From NCBI GenBank assembly GCA_016713565.1, contig JADJOX010000001.1:124001-188000 (forward strand): a stretch of DNA of 64,000 nt, written 5' to 3'. The translations under genes and the position numbers were made by a program. Positions 38,699-46,300 of the stretch are shown here, one piece after another; position 1 is the stretch's first letter, and each line of letters starts with the position of its first letter. Below the pieces are notes generated by a model. That model worked only from the letters and a program-made list of their open reading frames with translations, had not been told where the DNA came from and did not search any database. The DNA comes from Ignavibacteriota bacterium. GTDB lineage: Bacteria; Bacteroidota; Ignavibacteria; Ignavibacteriales; Melioribacteraceae.

Positions 38699-39678
38699 TG
38701 AAAGCTTTAGTCACCGGAGCAAATGGATTTACAAGTTCATACATGATAAAAAATTTGTTAAAAAATGGCTACAATGTAAAAGGAACAATTAGAAAGACAA
38801 GCAACACCGAGTTGTTGAAGGATTTGGATATTGAATTGGCTTATATTGATTTAGCAGAAGATGAAATTGACGATAATTTGATGAAAGACATTGATGTTGT
38901 TTATCATATTGGAGCAGCATATAGAACTGAAGGAGTTCCCCAAAAATATTTTTGGGATGTAAACGTTGAAGGGACAAGAAAACTATTAGTTGCGGCAAAA
39001 AAAGCCGGAGTAAAAAAGTTCGTTCATTGCAGTACAGTCGGTGTTCAAGGTGATATAAAGAATCCTCCGGCAAAAGAAACACATCCGGATAATCCCGGTG
39101 ATTATTATCAAGAATCAAAATTGGATGGAGAAAAGTTAGCTTTGAAATTTTTTAAGGAAGAAGGATTAGCCGGTACAGTTGTTCGTCCTGTTGGCATTTA
39201 TGGCCCCGGCGATACAAGATTTCTTAAGCTTTTTAAGACAATAAGCAATGGCAAATTTAAAATGATAGGAAGCGGAAATGTATTATATCATCTTACATTT
39301 GTTGAGGATTTGGTTGAAGGATTTAGATTAGCCGGAGAAAGCGATAAAGCAAATAACGAAATATTTACAATAGGCGGAAATGGATATTTAACTTTAAATG
39401 AGTTAGTAGAAAAAATAGCAAAGATTCTTAACAAACCCATTTCAAAAATAAAAATACCGGTATTTCCGGTTTGGGTTGCCGGTGCTTTGTGTGAGTTTGT
39501 CTGTAAACCATTTGGAATTTCACCTCCTATATTTAGAAGAAGAATAGATTTTTTTGTTAAAGATAGAGCTTTCGATATTACAAAAGCGCGCACAATATTG
39601 AATTACAATCCTAAAGTTACTTTAGAAGAAGGATTATCAAGAACAGCAATTTGGTACAAAGAAAAAAAGTTGATTTAA
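38698..39678 (+). CDS. NAD-dependent epimerase/dehydratase (extended SDR)
   Basis: This 326-residue protein has VTGANGFTSSYM (5-16, NAD(P)-binding glycine motif, with Thr-Ser replacing the last glycine), IGAAYRTEG, HCSTVGVQG and catalytic YYQESKLDGE (Tyr-x-x-x-Lys). VRPVGIYGPGD is the substrate-side motif. It resembles the 3-beta-HSD/dihydroflavonol-reductase-like branch of extended SDRs. It should oxidise, reduce or epimerise a nucleotide sugar or similar substrate for the surrounding pathway. It overlaps the upstream gene by one base. Confidence 0.85.
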   Translation: MKALVTGANGFTSSYMIKNLLKNGYNVKGTIRKTSNTELLKDLDIELAYIDLAEDEIDDNLMKDIDVVYHIGAAYRTEGVPQKYFWDVNVEGTRKLLVAAKKAGVKKFVHCSTVGVQGDIKNPPAKETHPDNPGDYYQESKLDGEKLALKFFKEEGLAGTVVRPVGIYGPGDTRFLKLFKTISNGKFKMIGSGNVLYHLTFVEDLVEGFRLAGESDKANNEIFTIGGNGYLTLNELVEKIAKILNKPISKIKIPVFPVWVAGALCEFVCKPFGISPPIFRRRIDFFVKDRAFDITKARTILNYNPKVTLEEGLSRTAIWYKEKKLI

Positions 39679-39710
39679 AGTTTTTTGAAATAAAAGGAGC
39701 AAAATAAATA

Positions 39711-40901
39711 ATGAAAAGAATTACGGTTTTAGGAAATTTTTCCGGAAGAAATGCTGGCGATAATGCAATATTGGGTAATTTGCTAGATGATATTACTGAA
39801 AAATATTCCGACATTAAATTTTTAATTCCAACGTGGAGTGTTGATTTTGTAAATAAACATTTTGGTCATCATAATATTGAGGCAATGGGATTAAAACCAT
39901 GGAATATGGCATTCAAAATATTTGGTTATCCAACTTATAAATCAATGATTGATACGGATCTAGTTTTAATAACAGATAATATATTATTTGATAGAAAATA
40001 TTTTAATCCACTTTTCAATTATTTATCTACAATAGCCTTATTCGCTCCGGCTGCTAAAAAGAAAAATATTCCTATACTTCCATATAATGCAAGTTTAGGT
40101 CCAATCACAACGGATCGCGGTAGAGCCGCAATGCAGAAAATTTTAGATGCTAGTCCATATTTAAGTGTTCGCGATCAGCAATCAAAAGATATGCTTGACA
40201 ATAATAAGCTGAAATATACAAAGATAATTGATGGTGCTGATTGCGCAATAAATACAAAGAATATCGATGAGCGCAAAATTAATGAAATAGCTCAAAAAGA
40301 GGGATTATTTAAGAATCCAAATGGAACATTGAGTTTTAATATAAACGCGTACATAGATTCATGGCAAAAAATAATGCATGGAGGTGAAGAATTTGGAAGA
40401 GAAAAATTCGTCGAACTAATTGCAAAAACACTTGATTCAATAATAGAAGAAATGAAGTTAGATATTATGTTTACAGTTACTCAAGTAATGGATATAACAA
40501 TTGTAAACGAGGTATTAGCAAAAGTTAAAAACAGAAATAAGATTACAATTATTGCAAATGCAAAATATACATATCAAGAAATTACAAGTTTGTTAAGCAA
40601 ATGCGGATTGCACATTGGAATGAGAACTCATTCTTTAATTCTTTCTTCTGCAGCATTAACGCCAATGATAACGATTAATGCTTATCCAAAATCCGGCGGA
40701 TATGTAAAAACAATTGGGCAAGGTGATTGGATAATAAACTTTGAAGACATGAATTATGAAAATTTAATGAAAATTATTAAAGATGGTTGGAGCAAACGTC
40801 TTGATACAAAAGAGAAAATGATACCATTAGTTAGGAGAGAACAAAATAAAGCCAAAGATGTAGTTAATTTAGTAGGTGAATTATTAGGTCTTAAGAAATA
40901 A
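39711..40901 (+). CDS. Polysaccharide pyruvyl transferase family protein
   Basis: This 396-residue protein has the family's opening VLGNFSGRNAGDNAILGNLL, SLGPITTDRGRAAMQKIL, YLSVRDQQSKDML, and the C-terminal histidine region GLHIGMRTHSLILSSAALTP. Proteins of this family (CsaB, WcaK, EpsO) transfer pyruvate from phosphoenolpyruvate to a sugar, making a ketal, though some members of the fold do other chemistry. AAAAGGAGC about 15 bases upstream of the ATG is one of the better Shine-Dalgarno-like sequences in the operon. The gene lies between an SDR and the second asparagine-synthase-like gene. Confidence 0.82.
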   Translation: MKRITVLGNFSGRNAGDNAILGNLLDDITEKYSDIKFLIPTWSVDFVNKHFGHHNIEAMGLKPWNMAFKIFGYPTYKSMIDTDLVLITDNILFDRKYFNPLFNYLSTIALFAPAAKKKNIPILPYNASLGPITTDRGRAAMQKILDASPYLSVRDQQSKDMLDNNKLKYTKIIDGADCAINTKNIDERKINEIAQKEGLFKNPNGTLSFNINAYIDSWQKIMHGGEEFGREKFVELIAKTLDSIIEEMKLDIMFTVTQVMDITIVNEVLAKVKNRNKITIIANAKYTYQEITSLLSKCGLHIGMRTHSLILSSAALTPMITINAYPKSGGYVKTIGQGDWIINFEDMNYENLMKIIKDGWSKRLDTKEKMIPLVRREQNKAKDVVNLVGELLGLKK

Positions 40902-40926
40902 TTTATTAAATCGATATAGGAAAAAT

Positions 40927-42819
40927 ATGTGCGGAATTTGTGGTAAAATTTACCATGATTTTAACAGATCAGTTGAAGAGCCGATCATCAATGATATGAT
41001 GGATTCGATAGTCCATCGCGGACCTGATGACGAAGGAAAATATCTAAACAAAAATGTCGGACTTGGTTTTAGAAGATTAAGTATAATTGATTTAAGTCTT
41101 GGTCATCAACCAATGACAAATGAAGATGGAACTGTTTGGTTGGTTTTCAATGGCGAAATTTATAATCATCAGGAACTTAGAGAAATTCTACTAAATAAAG
41201 GCCATATTTATAAAACAAAAACAGATTCCGAAACCATAATCCATTTATATGAAGAATTTGGAGTAAATTGTGTCGATCATTTAAGAGGAATGTTTGCATT
41301 TGCAATTTGGGATAATAATAAAAAACAACTTTTTATTGCTAGGGATAGATTAGGCGAGAAACCTTTATTCTATCATTTTGATAATCAGAAATTTCTTTTC
41401 GGCTCTGAAGTTAAAACAATATTGCAAGAAAAAAATATTGAAAGAAGTATAAATTTTGAGGCTATGGATTGTTATTTGTCATTAAGATTTATACCCGCAC
41501 CGAACACAATGTTTAACGAAATTAAAAAACTTCCTGCCGGACATTTTTTATTAGTGAAAGACGGAAAGTTAGAAATAAAGCAATATTGGAAACCTTCTTA
41601 TATCGAAAAATATAAAGGTACAAAACAACAAGCCATAGAAGAACTTGATAATATGATGGCTGAAGTTGTTAAAATGAGATTAATGAGCGATGTTCCCTTG
41701 GGGGCATTTTTAAGCGGTGGAATTGATTCAAGTCTTATTGCCAGTTTAATTAGTTTGAAATCTGAAAGCAAGCCCAATACCTTTTCAATTGGTGTTGTTG
41801 ATGATGATTATAATGAACTTCCATATGCAAAGGCTGTTGCGGAAAAATATAATACAACTCACAGAGAATTTTTAATCAAACCGGTAATTCTTGATATTTT
41901 ACCTAAAGTAATTGATATGATGGATGAACCAACGGATCCATTCGCAATTAGCGTTTATAATATATCACAAGTAACACGCCAGCATGTTACCGTTGCTCTT
42001 GGCGGAGATGGAGGTGATGAACTTTTTGGTGGATACGACAGATATCATGGTAATAAATTTGTGAGTTACTTACATAATATTCCAGAGATAATTAGAAAAA
42101 CAAGTTTAGAGACTTTAATTAAAATTTTCCCCGAAGATTTTTCAAAAAAAAGTTTATCACAAAAGCTGCGTTGGCTAAATCATATGTCATCATTTGATGA
42201 TGATAGAAGATATTTTGAAAGTATGTCTTTTTTTAGATTTTTAGATAAAAACAAAAATGAATTGTATTCTTCAGATTTACAATCCAAACTAAATGGAGAT
42301 CATCCATCAAAATATATTGGCAATTATTTTAATGACGATGTAACCAATAATTATTTGGATGCAATGATGTACACTGACTTAATGAGCAGGCTACCTGATT
42401 ATACTCTTCAAATTCTTGATAGAATGACAATGGCACATAGTTTGGAAGGAAGGTCACCATACTTGGATCATAAATTGGTAGAATTTGCCGCAACATTACC
42501 TCCGGAATGGAAAGTTTCAAACGGAAAGTTAAAAGCAATTTTACGTGAATATTCAAAAAAATATTTACCTCCTGTTTTGTTAACACGTGAGAAACAAGGT
42601 TTTGGATTTCCTCTCAATCGTTGGCTTAAAAATGATTTGAAAGAAATGATAAATGATGTTTTTTCTTCTTCAAAATTAATATCAGATGGTTATTTTAATA
42701 GAAATTATGTTAATAAAATTAAAGATGAACATCAAAAAGGAATTGTTGATCATCAAATGAGAATTTGGGGATTATTGAATATGGAATTGTGGTACAACTC
42801 ATTTATTACTAATAAATAA
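40927..42819 (+). CDS. AsnB-like glutamine-dependent amidotransferase (second copy)
   Basis: This 630-residue protein has Cys2 (MCGICGKI), HRGPDDEGKYL, FNGEIYNHQEL and PRLGEKP-type wording (ARDRLGEKPLFYHF). The synthetase domain has FLSGGIDSSLIASL and VALGGDGGDELFGGYDRYH, then SLEGRSPYLDHKLVEFA. It is clearly a paralogue of the copy at 35272 but not a recent duplicate, because many aligned positions differ. It resembles the exopolysaccharide-associated AsnB branch. Both catalytic domains are complete, so an ammonia-using amidation of a sugar acid or of aspartate is possible. Confidence 0.9.
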   Translation: MCGICGKIYHDFNRSVEEPIINDMMDSIVHRGPDDEGKYLNKNVGLGFRRLSIIDLSLGHQPMTNEDGTVWLVFNGEIYNHQELREILLNKGHIYKTKTDSETIIHLYEEFGVNCVDHLRGMFAFAIWDNNKKQLFIARDRLGEKPLFYHFDNQKFLFGSEVKTILQEKNIERSINFEAMDCYLSLRFIPAPNTMFNEIKKLPAGHFLLVKDGKLEIKQYWKPSYIEKYKGTKQQAIEELDNMMAEVVKMRLMSDVPLGAFLSGGIDSSLIASLISLKSESKPNTFSIGVVDDDYNELPYAKAVAEKYNTTHREFLIKPVILDILPKVIDMMDEPTDPFAISVYNISQVTRQHVTVALGGDGGDELFGGYDRYHGNKFVSYLHNIPEIIRKTSLETLIKIFPEDFSKKSLSQKLRWLNHMSSFDDDRRYFESMSFFRFLDKNKNELYSSDLQSKLNGDHPSKYIGNYFNDDVTNNYLDAMMYTDLMSRLPDYTLQILDRMTMAHSLEGRSPYLDHKLVEFAATLPPEWKVSNGKLKAILREYSKKYLPPVLLTREKQGFGFPLNRWLKNDLKEMINDVFSSSKLISDGYFNRNYVNKIKDEHQKGIVDHQMRIWGLLNMELWYNSFITNK

Positions 42820-42833
42820 ACAGAATAATATTT

Positions 42834-43601
42834 ATGGAACATGTAAATATTAATTACGAAAAAAATGAAAATAATGATTCATTAACTTTTCATGAATTTA
42901 GTAAAAATAATATTTCACCTCTGAAAAAATATCAGGATTTAATAATTGGTAATAGAAAATTATCCAATTTAATTAAGTATGAAATTATTACTTTCTTTTT
43001 GATGAATTTACCTTCACTTCCGGGTTTGTTCCTTAGACAAAAATTTTATAAAATTTTATTTAACAAAATTGGGCGTGGTTCAACTATAGGTATTGGTGTT
43101 TCTTTACGGCAGCCGGGAAAAATTAGTTTAGGCAAAGGTGTAATTGTTGACGATTTAGCTTTGCTAAGTATAAGAGGCGACGAATCAAATATTCAATTGA
43201 ATGATAATGTTTTTATTGGAAGAAAATCAGAATTGAATGTAAGAAACGGATGTATAATTATTAATTCTAACTCCAGTATTGGCACAAATTGTAGGATCGC
43301 GACAACAGAAGGAAAAGTAACAATTGGCGAATATGTTTTTATCGCTGCTAATTGTTATTTAGGCGGTGGAAATCACAAGACTGACAGAACTGATATCCCC
43401 ATAGCGCATCAAGGCTTTGAGAGCAAAGGCGGTGTTACAGTAGAAGATGATGTTTGGCTTGGTGCAAATTGTATTGTTTCTGATGGTGTAAAAATTGGTA
43501 AAGGCTCAATTATAGGGGCATGTTCATATGTGAATAAAGATATACCGCCATATTCAATTGCTTTTGGCATTCCAGCTAAAGTTGTAAAAAACCGTAAATA
43601 A
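42834..43601 (+). CDS. Hexapeptide-repeat (left-handed beta-helix) acyltransferase
   Basis: This 255-residue protein has an alpha-helical N-terminus (about 1-75) with a hydrophobic, probably membrane-associated patch (FLMNLPSLPGLFLRQ). About eight hexapeptide turns follow (IGRGSTIGIGVSLRQPGKISL, then VTIGEYVFIAANCYLGGGNH, the last containing the catalytic-type histidine). IGKGSIIGACSYVNKDIPPYSIAFGIPAKVVKNR is the standard C-terminal turn. It resembles maltose/WbbJ-type O-acetyltransferases that use acetyl-CoA in the cytoplasm. It should acylate a sugar before export, unlike the MBOAT/SGNH pair, which acts across the membrane. Confidence 0.85.
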   Translation: MEHVNINYEKNENNDSLTFHEFSKNNISPLKKYQDLIIGNRKLSNLIKYEIITFFLMNLPSLPGLFLRQKFYKILFNKIGRGSTIGIGVSLRQPGKISLGKGVIVDDLALLSIRGDESNIQLNDNVFIGRKSELNVRNGCIIINSNSSIGTNCRIATTEGKVTIGEYVFIAANCYLGGGNHKTDRTDIPIAHQGFESKGGVTVEDDVWLGANCIVSDGVKIGKGSIIGACSYVNKDIPPYSIAFGIPAKVVKNRK

Positions 43602-43627
43602 TCAGTAAACGATTGAAAGATCAGATA

Positions 43628-45229
43628 ATGAACAATATATTTAATTTAAAATCAGATTATGCAAATGACTTAAATAAAAATAATTTAAGTAACATTATAA
43701 ATATTTTTAAAAAGAATAAAATTTCTTTATCAAATAAAAGTTACGTTATAACAGAAAGTGAAAGTTATAAATGGAGAATTATAGATAATGAAAATAAGTT
43801 AGATTTCATCCTTAATTTAGATAATGACATAATTAGTATTAGTAGGAATATACACATTGTTACGGAAATTGTAGATAAAGATCTCTGTGTCAGATGCGGT
43901 GCATGTGATCCGGCTTGTCCTGCAAACATAATTAAGTTTGATGATCAAGCATTTCCATATATTACAAAAGAAGAAGATTGTATTTCAAATTGCGTTAGAT
44001 GTATTAAGGTATGTCCCGGTAAAGTCGTTGATTTCAATACTTGGGATGATGAAATGTTTGGAATGAGACCTCATCCTGAATCAATAACAGGAATTGTAAG
44101 AAAATCAATGGTAGGTTATTCTGTTAACGAAGATATTAGAGAAAAAGGAGCAAGCGGTGGAATAGTTACACAATTACTTACTTACATGCTGGATAAAAAA
44201 ATTATTGATGGTGCTTTGGTTTTAAGCAGTGGTGTGGATGAAAATGGTTATCATCTAAAACCTATGATTGCCAGGACAAAAGAAGATTTAAGAAAAGCAG
44301 CACGATCAAAATATTTATTAATTCCGCATCTTGAACAAATAAGAGAAATTGAAAATGTTGAGGGTAATTATGCAATTGTTGCTTTGCCTTGCCATATTCA
44401 TGCTATCAAAAAATATCAAAAAGTAAGTAAAAAGCTAAGAGAGCGATTAAAATTTATTATAGGTTTATATTGCAATGTGGCATACGAACCATATTTATTA
44501 GATGATTTAATTGAACTAAGCGGTTATAAAAAATCAGATATAATCAACGCAGAATTTAGAGCCGGAGAATGGCCTGGTTATATTGAATTGACACTAAGAA
44601 GCGGTGAGGTTGTAAGGCCATTTAAATTTGAGGAAATAAAAGATGCAATAAACAGCTTAAAACTTTTTTACACTGCGGGAAGATGTAATTTATGTATTGA
44701 TTTTTCCGCTGAATATGCGGACATATCAGTTGGTGATCCCTGGCTAAGAGGAAAAGACGGTAATTATTTATATAAAGAAGGCTGGACAACCATTTTAACA
44801 AGAACAGAAATTGGTGATGAAATGATTGATAATGCTGTTAATGATGGTTATATAAAAGTTGTTGATCTTCCACTTAAAACTTATATGATGAATTTTGAAA
44901 AAAATGCAATTTATAAAAGAAATTTTGTTCCAAAGAATATTAATTTACGAAATGCATTTAATATTCCTTCGCCCGAATATTCAAGACCTTTCAAAAAATT
45001 CAAAAAATCATCTTACCTAGTTGCATCAGTTAAAATTATTTTACTTTATTTTTCAAGAAAAAGTAAAAAACTAAGATTTTTAGGGGTTAAATTTTTCCAA
45101 ACAGGCTTTGCAATGAAAGTATTTGCTTGGAATAGAGATAGAAAAAAACAAGATTTTTCATCGGACTATAGTAGAATGGAGAAGTTTGTTAATCATGTTG
45201 GTGAAAAATTTATCGATAAATTAAAATAA
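43628..45229 (+). CDS. FrhB-like iron-sulfur oxidoreductase
   Basis: I use the ATG at 43628 (533 residues); a TTG at 43613 in frame is less likely. Two 4Fe-4S motifs occur early: CVRCGACDPACP and CISNCVRCIKVCP (about 90-140). They are followed by FrhB-type N- and C-terminal domains (EKGASGGIVTQLLTYML; ALPCHIHAIKKYQ; GDPWLRGKDGN). This is the domain set of the coenzyme F420 hydrogenase/dehydrogenase beta subunit family. Cluster-encoded versions are frequent beside polysaccharide pyruvyl transferases in Bacteroidota, where the electron donor and reaction are not established. F420 use is not implied. The gene is intact. Confidence 0.82.
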   Translation: MNNIFNLKSDYANDLNKNNLSNIINIFKKNKISLSNKSYVITESESYKWRIIDNENKLDFILNLDNDIISISRNIHIVTEIVDKDLCVRCGACDPACPANIIKFDDQAFPYITKEEDCISNCVRCIKVCPGKVVDFNTWDDEMFGMRPHPESITGIVRKSMVGYSVNEDIREKGASGGIVTQLLTYMLDKKIIDGALVLSSGVDENGYHLKPMIARTKEDLRKAARSKYLLIPHLEQIREIENVEGNYAIVALPCHIHAIKKYQKVSKKLRERLKFIIGLYCNVAYEPYLLDDLIELSGYKKSDIINAEFRAGEWPGYIELTLRSGEVVRPFKFEEIKDAINSLKLFYTAGRCNLCIDFSAEYADISVGDPWLRGKDGNYLYKEGWTTILTRTEIGDEMIDNAVNDGYIKVVDLPLKTYMMNFEKNAIYKRNFVPKNINLRNAFNIPSPEYSRPFKKFKKSSYLVASVKIILLYFSRKSKKLRFLGVKFFQTGFAMKVFAWNRDRKKQDFSSDYSRMEKFVNHVGEKFIDKLK

Positions 45230-45273
45230 TTGTCTTTATTTAAGTGGCTTAATAATCTTAATTTTATTTAAAC

Positions 45274-46278
45274 TTGAAAAATAAATTCTTATCTAATTTT
45301 ATTAAAATAACTTTTACTGTTGCATTAGCTATTTATGCATTTTATAAATCAGGCCTTTTTGATGCTGATGGACAGGAAAAATTTCTGGGACTATTATCAA
45401 ATGTTAGGGTAGGTTATTTAATTTTTTCAATTTTATTGGCTTTTTTTCTAAATCTGTCAAGTGCAATAAAATGGAATATGCTTTTAAATTCACGAGGTGT
45501 TTTTGTAAAATTATGGCGTATTTATGCGTTTTATAGCATTGGAAAATTTTTTAATTTAATTTTACCAACTAGTCTTGGCGGAGATGTTGTTAGAATTTAT
45601 CAATTAGGACAATATACTGGTAAAAAACATACAGCTGCGGCTTCAGTTATTGTTGAAAGATTTTCAGGATTGATAGTATTGATGATTATGGCTGTTATTG
45701 CGGTTATTATTAATATTAATGTTTTTAATCAATTGTGGTTATCAATTGCATTATTGTCAGGTTCCATATTTTTAGGTATAATTGTTTGGATAATTTTTTC
45801 CCAATCGGTTTTTGATTTCTTTTATAATATTATTGGCAGAAAAATAAAGATTGTTGGTAAAATTTTTAATAAAATTCAAAAAATACGCCAGATGATTATT
45901 GAATTTAAATCAGATAAGAAAGCTATGGTTTGGGCTTTAATAAATTCATTGATATTTCAGTTATTGGCGGTTGTTAACGTTTGGATTTCTGCAAAAGCTT
46001 TTAATGATGAGTTGAGCTTTATTACAAGTTTGATTGCCGTACCCGTAATATTGTTTATAATGAATATTCCATTTTCGATTGGCGGAATTGGATTAATGGA
46101 ATTTGGTTATGTTTTTACACTACCGCTTTTTGGTATTTCAACAGCATTGTCAATTTCAACAGCATTGTTAATAAGATTTAAAAGTATTTTAGATGCTTTA
46201 ATTGGTGGAATATTTTACTTGTTCTTAAAGAATAACAAGTCAATTGTAGATGAAATTTCTAAAGAACAAATAACTTAA
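45274..46278 (+). CDS. YbhN/LPG-synthase-like transmembrane protein
   Basis: This 334-residue protein has about eight membrane helices and starts at a TTG. It has KWNMLLNSRGVFVKLWRIYA, then GKFFNLILPTSLGGDVVRIYQL, VIVERFSGLIVLM, and a C-terminal IPFSIGGIGLMEFGYVF; these are the conserved spans of the lysylphosphatidylglycerol-synthetase transmembrane family (UPF0104). The soluble aminoacyl-transferase domain is absent. Relatives are proposed lipid or lipid-linked-glycan flippases; here that would suit export of a second glycolipid. It closes the operon-like run, 22 bases before the secreted SGNH protein. Confidence 0.8.
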   Translation: MKNKFLSNFIKITFTVALAIYAFYKSGLFDADGQEKFLGLLSNVRVGYLIFSILLAFFLNLSSAIKWNMLLNSRGVFVKLWRIYAFYSIGKFFNLILPTSLGGDVVRIYQLGQYTGKKHTAAASVIVERFSGLIVLMIMAVIAVIININVFNQLWLSIALLSGSIFLGIIVWIIFSQSVFDFFYNIIGRKIKIVGKIFNKIQKIRQMIIEFKSDKKAMVWALINSLIFQLLAVVNVWISAKAFNDELSFITSLIAVPVILFIMNIPFSIGGIGLMEFGYVFTLPLFGISTALSISTALLIRFKSILDALIGGIFYLFLKNNKSIVDEISKEQIT

Positions 46279-46300
46279 ATTTTTTTTCGGATATTTTTTA

